45,097 nt of DNA from Desulfobacteraceae bacterium UBA2771 (GTDB lineage: Bacteria > Desulfobacterota > Desulfobacteria > Desulfobacterales > Desulfosarcinaceae): positions 1 to 45,097 of the forward strand of contig DEIP01000117.1 in assembly GCA_002352605.1 (NCBI GenBank), given 5' to 3'. The position numbers and the translations under genes were made by a program. The notes below the pieces were generated by a model that saw nothing but the letters and a program-made list of their open reading frames with translations, searched no databases and had not been told where the DNA came from. Of this stretch, positions 35,535-44,484 are shown in pieces; position 1 is the stretch's first letter; each line of letters starts with the position of its first letter.

Positions 35535-37031
35535 TTATAAGCTTTTCGACGCCTGTGCCCTGGGTTTCATGTGGGGGAACAAGATAACCTCTCGGATGGA
35601 CGGAGCATCGGTCAGCAACATCACCAGACGGTCGATGCCGATCCCTTGACCGGCTGTGGGCGGCATGCCGTATTCCAAAGCTTCGATGTAATCGTCATCC
35701 ATGAAATGGGCCTCGGTGTCACCGGCGTTTCGATCTTCCACTTGCTGTAAAAACCTTCCGCGCTGGTCTTCCGGGTCATTAAGCTCGGAGAATCCATTGG
35801 CGATTTCCCGTCCGGCGATGAACAGCTCGAACCGTTCGGTCAGGTCCGGATGGGTGTCGCTTCTTCTGGACAGTGGTGAGACTTCGACCGGATAGCCGGT
35901 GATGAAGGTGGGTTGGATCAATTTGGGTTCAACGAGGACATCGAACAGTTTGGTGATGACTTTTCCCAGACGTCTGGTTTTTGTGACCGTGATCCCCTGA
36001 GATGCCGCAAATTGAAGCAACCGGTCCTTGTCGGCGAACGTTGTCGGATCTACGCCGCCGATCGTTTCCAGCGCGTCGAACAGGGAAATCCGTTTCCATG
36101 TGCCCCCCAGTTCAATGTCATCGCCCTGATAGGTGACGACGGTGCCGCCGGTCACCATTTCAGCAATTTGGGAGAACATCTGCTCGGTAAGGTCCATCAA
36201 GTCTTCATAGGTGGCGTAGGCCTGGTAAAACTCCACCATGGTGAACTCCGGATTGTGCTGTGTGGAGATGCCCTCGTTTCGGAAATTGCGGTTGATCTCA
36301 AAGACCCGTTCAAACCCGCCCGCCACCAGGCGTTTGAGATATAGCTCCGGCGCGATGCGCAGATAGAGATCCATGTCCAGCGCTTTGTGGTGGGTTCTGA
36401 AAGGGGTCGCCTCGGCGCCGCCCGGAATCGGCTGCATCATGGGTGTTTCCACTTCCAGAAAATCACGGGACAGGAAAAAGGTTCGCATGGCTTGGATGAT
36501 CCGGCTGCGTTTGATAAATATATCCCGAACATCCGGGTTCATGATCAAGTCGATGTAGCGCTGTCGGTAGCGTTTTTCCGGATCTTTAAGCCCATGGAAT
36601 TTTTCAGGAAGCGGTCGGGTGGATTTGCAGACGAGTTCAATCGTGGTGGCCAGAATGGTCCATTCACCGGTCTTGGTGCGAAACAGGGTGCCCGTAACGC
36701 CCACGAAATCACCGACATCAAGGCGTTTGAACAGGTCATAGGCCGGCTCACCCACCTTGTCTTTGCGCACATAGGCCTGCATGAGACCGGTTCGGTCCTT
36801 GAATCTGATGAAGGCCGATTTCCCGAAACGATTGATGGCCATCATTCGCCCGGCCACGGTGAACGCGGTCGGATCCTCTTGCCGTTCATTTGACAGGCCT
36901 TGGAGATGATCGCTGATATCCTTGATGGTATGATTGACGGCAACGCCATTGGGAAACAGATTGACTCCGTCTGCCCTCAGGCCGTCCGCCTTTTCTTTAC
37001 GTTTGCTTAGCAAGTCTTTGGCATTCTCCAT
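35535..37031 (-). CDS. lysS: Lysyl-tRNA synthetase, class II
   Basis: Charges tRNA-Lys. The 498-residue protein has the OB-fold anticodon domain (about 55-150; VAGRMMAINRFGKSAFIRFK) and the class II motifs: motif 1 around FLEVETPMMQPIPGGAEA, motif 2 FERVFEINRNFRNEGIST, motif 3 GMPPTAGQGIGIDRLVMLL. It heads the envelope gene cluster on the same strand (lysS, lolC, lolD, bamA), a recurring order in Desulfobacterota. Confidence 0.97.
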   Translation of the reverse strand: MENAKDLLSKRKEKADGLRADGVNLFPNGVAVNHTIKDISDHLQGLSNERQEDPTAFTVAGRMMAINRFGKSAFIRFKDRTGLMQAYVRKDKVGEPAYDLFKRLDVGDFVGVTGTLFRTKTGEWTILATTIELVCKSTRPLPEKFHGLKDPEKRYRQRYIDLIMNPDVRDIFIKRSRIIQAMRTFFLSRDFLEVETPMMQPIPGGAEATPFRTHHKALDMDLYLRIAPELYLKRLVAGGFERVFEINRNFRNEGISTQHNPEFTMVEFYQAYATYEDLMDLTEQMFSQIAEMVTGGTVVTYQGDDIELGGTWKRISLFDALETIGGVDPTTFADKDRLLQFAASQGITVTKTRRLGKVITKLFDVLVEPKLIQPTFITGYPVEVSPLSRRSDTHPDLTERFELFIAGREIANGFSELNDPEDQRGRFLQQVEDRNAGDTEAHFMDDDYIEALEYGMPPTAGQGIGIDRLVMLLTDAPSIREVILFPHMKPRAQASKSL

Positions 37032-37523
37032 GGTAACCCCGTTTATATTTGCCTATTATCGATTCCTAAATATGGTGGCTGTCGTATGGTATTTGCCTAT
37101 TATTTTGTACATGGCGGCAGATATTCCCTCGGTTTCTTTATGAATCCGTGAGAAGGCCTCATCCGAAAAATTGTAAACCATCTTTGCTATCTTATTTGGT
37201 GGATGGTGTCAAGGATCGCCGAAATGCCATCTGCGAACCATCGTATCGGTCACCAGCCGTTTGAGTCGGAAAAGCCTTGAAACCCCTGGTCATAGAGAAG
37301 AAACTGATGATCGAAGAACAACCGGATCGATTTCCGGCCGGTGGGTTTGGGCCGAATCTGGATTGACCGGTTTTTGAGACGGTTCGTTGGTTTGGTTGGC
37401 TTGGATCGTTAAGTGTCCGATTCCAGAGTGGGGTGATCGATCCGAAATTTACTGAGACGAGAGGCCGGCAAACAATTCCCGATCCCATCCGGTGTTCCAA
37501 TTCGGATGGATCCCGACAATGGG
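37032..37523. other. Intergenic region upstream of lysS, no gene seen
   Basis: About 490 nt between the lysS start and the end of the DUF190-CBS gene. Open frames here look like chance, and no RNA gene or terminator was recognised. The only structure noted is the 13-bp direct repeat close to lysS. Confidence 0.5.
37047..37103. repeat. 13-bp direct repeat in the lysS leader
   Basis: ATTTGCCTATTAT occurs at 37047-37059 and again at 37091-37103, 44 bp apart (about four helical turns), just upstream of lysS. On the lysS strand it reads ATAATAGGCAAAT. It could be a pair of operator sites or a small duplication. Confidence 0.6.
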
Positions 37524-38807
37524 TTAATCATCCATACCAAAACCGGCGCGAAGCAGCGAATCCCGGCTGACCATGCCTTTGAATCGGCCGGCTGCATCGA
37601 CTACCGGCAACCGCTTGAGCCCCTTATCGACCATCAGACCAATGGCCGCTTCGATCATCATCTCTTCTCGGACTGTGATCAACTTGGTGGTCATGACTGT
37701 GCCGGCGGTTGTTTCAGTCAAGCACCGTTGCAGGCCTCCCCGGCAAGCGTCCGGTTTAAAGGCGTGCCTCACTTTAGCCGGCAGATGCCAGATCCCCTCT
37801 TGCCCCGACTTGAAATAGCGGAGCAAATCGCGATCCGCGATCACTCCCAGCAGGTTTCCTTCGGGGTCGACTACGGCCACCCTCTGTATATCGCTGCTGT
37901 CGATGAGCCGCATCACTCCGTCAAGTGGGGTTTCGGGGGAGACGGTATGCGTGTCCCGGCGCAGGATGTCCCCCACGCGCCTTAGATGTCCCACTTCGAT
38001 TTTCTGCGCACTGAACGCATGCCAGTCGGGTGCCTCACGCATGACCGTACGGAAGATGTCCAGCCGCGATAGCATGCCTGACAAGCGTCCCTTCTCATCC
38101 ACTACTGGCAGACGCTTGACACCTTTGGCCAGCATCAGATCCACTGCCTCGGCCAACGGCCGATTCTCCGCGATCATTACCGCCGGGGTCGTCATGACCT
38201 CGGCAGCCTGCCGTGAAGCCAGCTGATTCAAAACGGCCTCGCGACGGTCTTTATCGGACTCCGCCAGCAGACCCAACCTCAATGGAAGCCCACCTTTTCG
38301 GATCAAATCCCCTTGGGTGATCACACCGATGGGACGCCGTCGTCCGTCTAATACGGGAAGCCCCGTAAAAATCGAGGGCAACAGCAGCTTTGCCGTATCA
38401 CTCAGGGGGGTGGTGGCCGTAACGCTTTTGGGTTCAGATGTCATGACATCGCGGACCATGAGCTGCCGTGGGAAAAAGGTATTACGCGCCCTGTGGCTAA
38501 GCACGCTAAGATCATGCAGGACCACGATACCGTCATCGATCATGCCGTTCATGCCGTTCAGAACGCGTTCGGTTTCTGCGGCCGGAATGACAATGTAAAT
38601 TCGAATCGGCATATTTAGAGAAAGAATTTCCAGTCGTCCGGTCGCCAATTCTCCGCTTTCGTAACAGCCGGCGATTCCTCGCGTGACGATACAGCGTGCA
38701 GCGAGCTTCAAATCCCGAATGTACTGCATGACGGCATCCGCGACTGGCTTGTTGCGGTGGCGTGCCGCTTCGCTGGTGAAAATTTCGATCGCTTTGTAGT
38801 TCAACAT
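37524..38807 (-). CDS. DUF190 (PII-like) domain fused to four CBS domains
   Basis: Start ATG 38807 has AGAGGG about 9 nt upstream and begins the DUF190 domain exactly (MLNYKAIEIFTSEAARHRNK), giving 427 residues; longer frames add unrelated sequence. DUF190 (about 1-105) has a PII-like fold. Four CBS repeats follow, at about 115-175, 195-250, 275-330 and 365-425, each with the M-T-x-x-x-x-T-V...LPVVD...G-V/M-x-x-x-D pattern. The protein has no transmembrane segment or enzyme domain and is probably a cytosolic nucleotide sensor. Partner unknown. It is divergent from serA. Confidence 0.88.
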   Translation of the reverse strand: MLNYKAIEIFTSEAARHRNKPVADAVMQYIRDLKLAARCIVTRGIAGCYESGELATGRLEILSLNMPIRIYIVIPAAETERVLNGMNGMIDDGIVVLHDLSVLSHRARNTFFPRQLMVRDVMTSEPKSVTATTPLSDTAKLLLPSIFTGLPVLDGRRRPIGVITQGDLIRKGGLPLRLGLLAESDKDRREAVLNQLASRQAAEVMTTPAVMIAENRPLAEAVDLMLAKGVKRLPVVDEKGRLSGMLSRLDIFRTVMREAPDWHAFSAQKIEVGHLRRVGDILRRDTHTVSPETPLDGVMRLIDSSDIQRVAVVDPEGNLLGVIADRDLLRYFKSGQEGIWHLPAKVRHAFKPDACRGGLQRCLTETTAGTVMTTKLITVREEMMIEAAIGLMVDKGLKRLPVVDAAGRFKGMVSRDSLLRAGFGMDD

Positions 38808-38889
38808 TGCAACGACCCTCTTTTGCTGCCGATAGTTTGAATCTGTTTCCGGATCTTGTGGTCGGGGGGCGGTCATTCGCGCGATAAAA

Positions 38890-38918
38890 AGTATAGTATC
38901 ATCTTGCCACAAAGGCAA
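38890..38918 (-). promoter_or_regulatory. Sigma-70-like promoter and palindrome for the DUF190-CBS gene
   Basis: On the minus strand TTGCCT (-35, 38918-38913) and TATACT (-10, 38895-38890) are 17 bp apart, about 75 nt before the start codon. The -35 overlaps an inverted repeat TTGCC-ACAAA-GGCAA (38904-38918) that could be an operator. Confidence 0.6.
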
Positions 38919-38939
38919 ATGTCTATTGTCAATGTGTAT

Positions 38940-39205
38940 GAACCACGGCTTCAGTCCATTTTTATGGAGGGTTTTCACGCGGCCATGACGGCTGGGACCG
39001 TTTTGGTGGCGTGTGGATGGATGTTGATGCTTTCCAGGGGGAAGGCGCCGATGGGGGATAAGCCGAATGTAAATTTGAGATTGAAGAAAACCGCATGCCG
39101 TGCCTTGCGCCTTGACTTTCCATTAAAAATCAAAGAAACATAATCCTTGTTACTGTTTGAAGAAAAGGATGATTGCGAAATCCGAAGGAGAAGGAGGGGA
39201 AAAAG
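38940..39205. other. serA upstream region
   Basis: No gene supported. An open frame at 38856-39143 (+) lacks an SD and overlaps the promoter of the divergent gene. A TTGACT at 39113-39118 is present but no -10 is at the right spacing, so I do not name a serA promoter. Confidence 0.4.
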
Positions 39206-40789
39206 ATGATCAAGGTGCTTGTCGGCGATGCCCTCGGCGATGCGGGAGTTCAGATATTTCGGGACGCCGCCGGAATCGATGTGGATGTTAACACAGGGCT
39301 TTCTCCCCAGGAACTCGAAGAAATTATTGGTGACTACGATGCGCTGGTGATTCGTAGCGCCACGCGAGTGACCGAAGAGATTCTTGATGCCGGGAAAAAA
39401 CTGAAAGTCGTGGGTCGTGCCGGCATCGGCCTGGACAATGTGGATATCCCTGCTGCCACCAAACGGGGTGTGGTGGTTATGAATACCCCCACTGGCAACG
39501 TGGTAACCACCGCTGAGCATGCCATTGCGATGATGATGGCCCTAACCCGCAACATCCCCCAAGGCACGCTTTCTTTAAAGGCTGGCCGCTGGGAGAAGAA
39601 ACTGCTGCAGGGGCGGGAGGTGTTCAACAAGACCCTGGGGATTATCGGTTTCGGTAAAATCGGATCAATTGTGGCGGACCGGGCCAAGGGACTTCGTATG
39701 AAGGTGGTGGTTTTTGATCCCTTCGTGACCCCAGAGCGGATCCAAAAAGCCGGTTTCGACAGTGTGACTTTGGATGCACTCTACGGATGTGCCGACTACA
39801 TTTCGATTCACGTACCGAAGCTCAAGGAGACCACCGGCCTGTTGAACCAGGCGGCTTTCGATAAGATGAAAAAGGGCGTGATGATTATGAATTGCGCCAG
39901 GGGCGGCATCGTCAATGAAGACGACCTCCAGGAGGCCATGAAGTCCGGAAAGGTGGCCGGCGCCGCACTGGATGTGTTCGAAACCGAGCCTCCCGGCGAG
40001 TGCCGCCTGTTCGAAATGGATCGGATTATCTGTACGCCCCATCTGGGTGCATCCACCCGGGAGGCCCAGACCAATGTGGCCGTGGCCGTGGCCCGGCAGA
40101 TTATCAGTTACCTAACCAACGGCACCGTCATCAACGCGGTCAATGTGCCCTCCGTGGCCGGGGATCTGCTCAAAAAAATCGGTCCCTATATGGCTGTGGG
40201 TGACCGCATGGGCTGTTTGCAGGCCCAGTTGGCCGACGGACCGGTCAAATCCGTGACCATCGAATATACCGGCGATTTCAAAGGTATGGACATGGCCCCG
40301 GTGTCCACGGCCATTTTGAAGGGCCTGCTCACCCCCATGGTCAAATATGCAGTCAACTCCGTCAACGCCCCGGTGGTGGCCAAGCAGATGGGCATCAAAG
40401 TCACCGAATCCACCACCACGGAGGCCGAAGACTATACCCATCTGATCACCTTGCGGGTCAGTACGGCCGCCGGGGAAAACGTGGTGGCCGGTACCATCAT
40501 TGGTCGAAGCGGCATCAAGGTGGTCAAGATCAACAAATTCCGCCTGGAGCTGGTTCCCGAAGGATATATCCTGTTGATTTTCAATTATGATCGACCCGGT
40601 GCCATCGGCGGTATCGGAACCACCCTGGGCCGGCACAACATCAATATCGGGCGGATGCACGTGGGGCAGGAAAAAGACGGCGACCAAAACATCATCTTTT
40701 TGCAGACCGATACACCGGTTCCAACCGACGTGCTCGAAGAGCTGCGTTCAGCCAAGATGGTCAACTCCGTGACGCCCCTGGAACTGTGA
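39206..40789 (+). CDS. serA: D-3-phosphoglycerate dehydrogenase
   Basis: First step of serine synthesis, 527 residues from ATG 39206 (SD GGAGGGG). A longer start at 39173 has none. Substrate- and NAD-binding domains carry VVGRAGIGLDNVD, the Rossmann loop TLGIIGFGKIGSIVADRAKG, the catalytic Arg in MIMNCARGGIVNEDDL, Glu in ALDVFETEPP and His in CTPHLGASTREAQ. The C-terminal half is the ASB domain plus an ACT domain (ILLIFNYDRPGAIGGIGTTL), so serine feedback control is possible. It is the long, Bacillus/Mycobacterium-type SerA. Confidence 0.97.
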   Translation: MIKVLVGDALGDAGVQIFRDAAGIDVDVNTGLSPQELEEIIGDYDALVIRSATRVTEEILDAGKKLKVVGRAGIGLDNVDIPAATKRGVVVMNTPTGNVVTTAEHAIAMMMALTRNIPQGTLSLKAGRWEKKLLQGREVFNKTLGIIGFGKIGSIVADRAKGLRMKVVVFDPFVTPERIQKAGFDSVTLDALYGCADYISIHVPKLKETTGLLNQAAFDKMKKGVMIMNCARGGIVNEDDLQEAMKSGKVAGAALDVFETEPPGECRLFEMDRIICTPHLGASTREAQTNVAVAVARQIISYLTNGTVINAVNVPSVAGDLLKKIGPYMAVGDRMGCLQAQLADGPVKSVTIEYTGDFKGMDMAPVSTAILKGLLTPMVKYAVNSVNAPVVAKQMGIKVTESTTTEAEDYTHLITLRVSTAAGENVVAGTIIGRSGIKVVKINKFRLELVPEGYILLIFNYDRPGAIGGIGTTLGRHNINIGRMHVGQEKDGDQNIIFLQTDTPVPTDVLEELRSAKMVNSVTPLEL

Positions 40790-40862
40790 TGTTCTGAGCT
40801 ATATCGGCTTTTTTTGGCGCAGCTTCCAATGAGGGTGTTCCGATACGCATCAACTTAAAATT

Positions 40863-41384
40863 ATGGATGATGCCGCTATGCATGTTAGTCTGATGGTCGC
40901 CATTACCGTGGATGGAAAGATCGCCAAGGCTTCAGGTCACTATCCCGACTGGACCGGAAAGGCCGACAAACAGCTGTACGTCGAAATTACCCAAAAAGCC
41001 GGTGTGATGATCATGGGGTCAACGACCTTCGATATTATCCGGCGGGTGCTGCCCGGCCGTAAAACCATCGTCATGACCCGCAACGCGAATCGCCGATCCG
41101 ACCGGGACGATCTGGTGTTTACCCAGGCGCCACCCGAGCAGATTATCGCCGATCTGGCATCGCAGGGCTACGAAAAGGCCGTGGTGGTGGGTGGAGCGAA
41201 AATCAACCATCTCTTTGCCGCAAAAGGCCTGATCGACGAGCTGATCCTGACCATCTCACCCTATGCCTTCGGCTCCGGGCTGTCCATCTTTTCAGAATCC
41301 GTGGACCTGAAGCTGGCCCTGAAAAAGTTCTGGCAGCTGGACGAAAACACCCTTTGCGTCAGATACCGGGTGATCCACGAATGA
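40863..41384 (+). CDS. RibD C-terminal / dihydrofolate-reductase-like protein
   Basis: A 173-residue protein of the RibD_C/DHFR-like superfamily: VSLMVAITVDGKIAKASG at the N-terminus, MIMGSTTFDIIRRVLPGRKT (NADPH-binding region), VVVGGAKINHLFAAKGLIDE and LILTISPYAFGSG. The cytidine-deaminase half of RibD is absent, so this is a stand-alone reductase, either riboflavin-route (pyrimidine reductase) or another DHFR-like activity. Starts at 40863 or 40878 are both possible. It follows serA by 73 nt. Confidence 0.88.
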   Translation: MDDAAMHVSLMVAITVDGKIAKASGHYPDWTGKADKQLYVEITQKAGVMIMGSTTFDIIRRVLPGRKTIVMTRNANRRSDRDDLVFTQAPPEQIIADLASQGYEKAVVVGGAKINHLFAAKGLIDELILTISPYAFGSGLSIFSESVDLKLALKKFWQLDENTLCVRYRVIHE

Positions 41385-41439
41385 TCATTCACTAAAACCT
41401 GTGAACGAAAATAATAAGGCCATTAGAAAGTTCACGATT

Positions 41440-42333
41440 CTATCGATCGGCTGTCTGCCGGTTCATGGCCGCCAGCACCTGGTATAACCCCTGGGTGCCC
41501 AGGTTTTCCCATCCCATGGCCATGGCTGCCATGTAAAACTGGTGGACCAGGGCTAATCCGGGTAGCGACAGGCGCATGCGCCGTGCCTCTTCCAGGGCGA
41601 TGCCCATATCTTTGACAAAGTGCTTGATGTAGAAACCGGGATCGAAGTCGCCATCGGCTATTCGGCGCCCTAGGGTATTGATAGACCATGAACTTGCCGC
41701 CCCTTTGCCGATTATATCGATGACCCGGTGGGCATCCATGCCGGCCCGCTGAGCATACAAAAGAGATTCCACCACGCCGATCATGGTGCCGGCGATCAGG
41801 ATCTGGTTGGTTATTTTCGTGTGCTGGCCGGAACCGGCAGCGCCCATCAAGGCGATGGTTTTTCCCAGGAGTTCGAACAGCGGCTTCACCGCATCGAACA
41901 CCGGCTGCTCACCGCCCACCATGATCGCCAGGGTGGCTTCCCGGGCCCCCACGTCGCCACCGGAAACCGGGGCATCCAGCACCTTTACCCCCTTTGTCGC
42001 GCATTCACGGTGAATGATTCGAGCCAGATTCGGGCTGGACGTGGTCATCTCCACCACCGTGTCACCGGTCTTGGTTCCCGCCAACACCCCCTCATCACCC
42101 AAAATCACCTCCCGGACATCATCCGGAAAGCCCACCATGGTGAAAACAATATCGCTGTTTTGTGCCACGGCTTTTGGCTTCTCGGCCCAGGCCGCCCCTT
42201 TTTCCAGAAGCGCGAGGGCTTTGTCACGGGTCCGGTTAAACACGGTTAACCGGTGTCCGGCATCCAGCAGGTGCCCGCACATGGATGCGCCCATTACGCC
42301 GGTCCCGATCCATCCGATGCGTTGTTTAGTCAT
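41440..42333 (-). CDS. NAD(P)-dependent beta-hydroxyacid dehydrogenase
   Basis: Family of 3-hydroxyisobutyrate dehydrogenase, tartronate semialdehyde reductase and GLYR succinic semialdehyde reductases. The 297-residue protein has the Rossmann motif GWIGTGVMGASMCGHL, the substrate-binding DAPVSGGDVGAREATLAI and the catalytic Lys in GSGQHTKITNQI. The all-helical C-terminal domain includes GFYIKHFVKDMGIALEEAR. Exact substrate is unknown. An AGGAG lies just upstream of the ATG, right after the terminator of tRNA-Pro. Confidence 0.92.
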   Translation of the reverse strand: MTKQRIGWIGTGVMGASMCGHLLDAGHRLTVFNRTRDKALALLEKGAAWAEKPKAVAQNSDIVFTMVGFPDDVREVILGDEGVLAGTKTGDTVVEMTTSSPNLARIIHRECATKGVKVLDAPVSGGDVGAREATLAIMVGGEQPVFDAVKPLFELLGKTIALMGAAGSGQHTKITNQILIAGTMIGVVESLLYAQRAGMDAHRVIDIIGKGAASSWSINTLGRRIADGDFDPGFYIKHFVKDMGIALEEARRMRLSLPGLALVHQFYMAAMAMGWENLGTQGLYQVLAAMNRQTADR

Positions 42334-42351
42334 GTGGTTCTCCTAAAAATG

Positions 42352-42384
42352 AAAAAGGGCCACGGTTGGCAACCGTAACCCCTT
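42352..42384 (-). terminator. Intrinsic terminator after tRNA-Pro
   Basis: Minus-strand hairpin AAGGGGTTACGGTT-GCC-AACCGTGGCCCTT (one mismatch, one G-U pair and a bulge in the stem) followed by TTTTT. It ends the tRNA transcript before the dehydrogenase gene. Confidence 0.8.
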
Positions 42385-42394
42385 GATTTTGCAA

Positions 42395-42471
42395 TGGTCG
42401 GGACAGCAGGATTTGAACCTGCGACCCCAGCGTCCCGAACGCTGTGCTCTACCAGACTGAGCCATGTCCCG
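42395..42471 (-). tRNA. tRNA-Pro (anticodon CGG)
   Basis: 77 nt including an encoded CCA. The acceptor stem is CGGGACA / TGTCCCG with the C1-G72 pair typical of bacterial tRNA-Pro, A73, the anticodon stem is CAGCG / CGCTG around loop TTCGGGA (anticodon CGG, 42437-42435), and the T arm contains GGTTCAAATCC. It lies downstream of purA on the same strand with its own promoter. Confidence 0.97.
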
Positions 42472-42481
42472 ATGGGTGGAC

Positions 42482-42510
42482 CTTGTACGTCAAGGCATGT
42501 GAAAAGTCAA
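42482..42510 (-). promoter_or_regulatory. Promoter of tRNA-Pro
   Basis: Minus-strand TTGACT (-35, 42510-42505), 17-bp spacer, TACAAG (-10, 42487-42482), ending 10 nt before the tRNA. The GTCC just before the tRNA is GC-rich, as expected for a stringently controlled promoter (inference). Confidence 0.7.
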
Positions 42511-42539
42511 TAGGTTGAAGCGTGTTTATGAGGCCTTTT

Positions 42540-43832
42540 TTATCTGCTGAAGGGGTTGCTTAAAACGATGGTTTCATCCCTTTCCGGTCCCACTGAAACG
42601 ATCTGGATCGGCACGCCGGTCAAGGTTTCAATGCGGGTCAGGTATTGTCGGGCCACCTCGGGAAGATCCGCATAACGTCTGATACCGCGAAGATTCCGGC
42701 GCCAGCCTGGCAGGGTCTCAACCACCGGTTTGCAGGCGGCCAGGTGGTTGAGGTTGGCCGGTACCTCGTTGATCCGTTGGCCATTCAGCTCATAAGCAGT
42801 ACAGATTTTAAGCTCATCCAGTTCGCCAAGCACATCGAGCTTGGTAATGGTCAGACCGGTGAGTCCGTTGAGTCTGACTGCATTGTTCAGGATGACCGTG
42901 TCCAGCCACCCGCAGCGCCGGCGGCGCCCGGTAGTGGCGCCGAATTCAGCGCCGGTCGTTTGAATAAGATCCCCGATGTCGTCAAACAGCTCGGACGGAA
43001 ACGGACCGGCGCCCACGCGGGTGGTGTAAGCCTTGACGATGCCGATGACGCCATGGATATCTTTAGGACCGACACCGCTGCCGCAGCAGGCATTGCCGGC
43101 GGCGGTGTTGGAGGATGTCACAAAGGGGTAGGTGCCATGATCGATGTCCAGATGAGTGCCTTGGGCACCTTCGAACAAGATCTGCTTGCCGGCGTTACCG
43201 GCTTTTTGCAGCGCCACGGAGACGTTGGTGACGTAGGGCTTCAGGCGGTTGGCAAACTCCGTGTACCGGCACCGGATCGATTCCAAATCCACAGTATCGG
43301 TGCCGAGGAATTTCTCCAGGTAAAAATTCTTATCGGGTATGATGGCTTCCAGGCGATCGTTGAAGGATTCCGGGTCGATCAGGTCTACGAAACGCACCCC
43401 GCGCCGGGTGGCCTTGTCTTCATAACTGGGTCCGATACCCCGGCCGGTGGTTCCGATCTTCTTGTCGCCTTTCATCTTTTCACGACCGTGGTCGACCAAT
43501 TTGTGATAGGGCATGATCACGTGAGCCCGATCGCTGATCATGAGCATGTCGGGACCGACGGCAATTCCCTTGGCTTCCAGGTAATCGATCTCTTCGATCA
43601 ACACCTCGGGATCTACGACGACTCCGTTGCCGATGACGCAGGTTTTCTTTTGCAGGATTCCCGACGGGATCAGGTGGCTGATGAACTGTTTGCCATCGAC
43701 CACCATGGTGTGCCCGGCGTTGTTACCCCCTTGAAAACGTACGACCACGTCGGCGTCGGCGGCCAACAAATCCACGATTTTGCCTTTGCCCTCATCGCCC
43801 CATTGAGTCCCCACAATTACGATATTCGCCAC
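42540..43832 (-). CDS. purA: Adenylosuccinate synthetase
   Basis: Makes adenylosuccinate from IMP, GTP and aspartate in AMP synthesis. The GTG at 43832 is chosen because AAGGAG lies 6 nt upstream, and an ATG 15 nt earlier covers that SD; this gives 430 residues (E. coli 432). Motifs: NIVIVGTQWGDEGKGKIVD (P-loop with catalytic Asp), GGNNAGHTMV (catalytic His), GTTGRGIGPSYEDKA (IMP site), LFEGAQGTHLDIDHGTYPFV and TTGRRRRCGWLD. Monocistronic or with tRNA-Pro after it. Confidence 0.97.
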   Translation of the reverse strand: MANIVIVGTQWGDEGKGKIVDLLAADADVVVRFQGGNNAGHTMVVDGKQFISHLIPSGILQKKTCVIGNGVVVDPEVLIEEIDYLEAKGIAVGPDMLMISDRAHVIMPYHKLVDHGREKMKGDKKIGTTGRGIGPSYEDKATRRGVRFVDLIDPESFNDRLEAIIPDKNFYLEKFLGTDTVDLESIRCRYTEFANRLKPYVTNVSVALQKAGNAGKQILFEGAQGTHLDIDHGTYPFVTSSNTAAGNACCGSGVGPKDIHGVIGIVKAYTTRVGAGPFPSELFDDIGDLIQTTGAEFGATTGRRRRCGWLDTVILNNAVRLNGLTGLTITKLDVLGELDELKICTAYELNGQRINEVPANLNHLAACKPVVETLPGWRRNLRGIRRYADLPEVARQYLTRIETLTGVPIQIVSVGPERDETIVLSNPFSR

Positions 43833-43921
43833 TTGACGCTCCTTCATCGATAATATTGATTTGAAGAAAGGCAGAAACAGCCGCTTTTAGTTATGATAGG
43901 CCAGAATCCATTATCCCAAAA

Positions 43922-44386
43922 TCACCTGGCCTTGCGCCGGCTGCGGAAAAAATCCTGGATTAAAAACCGGCACCGGTCCGCACAAATTCCGTTTATGATC
44001 TCGACCTGGTGGTTGAGTCGGGGGTCCTGCCCGAGGTGGTAAAGGCTTCCTGCCGCGCCCCATTTAGGGTCGAACGCCCCGAATACGACGGTCTTCACCC
44101 GGGCATGCACAATGGCCCCCATACACATGGCACAAGGTTCAAGTGTAACATAGAGTGTGGTGCTTAACAAACGATAATTTTCAAGCTTTAGTGCAGCTGT
44201 GCGCAGCACGTTCATTTCCGCATGGGCCGACGGATCGCAGCAGCTGATGGTTCGGTTGTGGTCTCGTGCGATTAACCGGCCCCCGCCATCTACGATAACC
44301 GCACCCACCGGCACCTCGCCCATCTCACCAGCGGTAATCGCCTGTTCGATGGCTATTTGCAGGAAGTGTTCGTGTGGGGGTGTCAT
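43922..44386 (-). CDS. tadA: tRNA-specific adenosine deaminase
   Basis: Converts A34 to inosine in the wobble position of tRNA-Arg(ACG). The 154-residue protein has the zinc motif H-A-E (His55, Glu57 in DPSAHAEMN) and P-C-x-x-C (Cys85, Cys88 in LEPCAMCMG). VPVGAVIVDG and the C-terminal HQVEIINGICADRC are also family-typical. It is transcribed away from the tRNA-Arg(ACG) gene, its expected substrate, 98 nt away. Confidence 0.96.
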   Translation of the reverse strand: MTPPHEHFLQIAIEQAITAGEMGEVPVGAVIVDGGGRLIARDHNRTISCCDPSAHAEMNVLRTAALKLENYRLLSTTLYVTLEPCAMCMGAIVHARVKTVVFGAFDPKWGAAGSLYHLGQDPRLNHQVEIINGICADRCRFLIQDFFRSRRKAR

Positions 44387-44441
44387 GGTTGGACAGTCTA
44401 CTTTTTATTGGGTTTTGATCAATACAATTTTCAAGAATTCG

Positions 44442-44470
44442 TTGACATGCGCTTCGGTTTGGCTTAAAAG
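44442..44470 (+). promoter_or_regulatory. Promoter of tRNA-Arg
   Basis: Perfect TTGACA (-35, 44442-44447), 17-bp spacer and TAAAAG (-10, 44465-44470), 14 nt before the tRNA. Confidence 0.82.
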
Positions 44471-44484
44471 CAGTCCAACTTTTA

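Noticed and set aside
38856..39143. 95-codon open frame before serA
   Set aside because: No SD, no family resemblance, and it runs across the promoter of the divergent DUF190-CBS gene.
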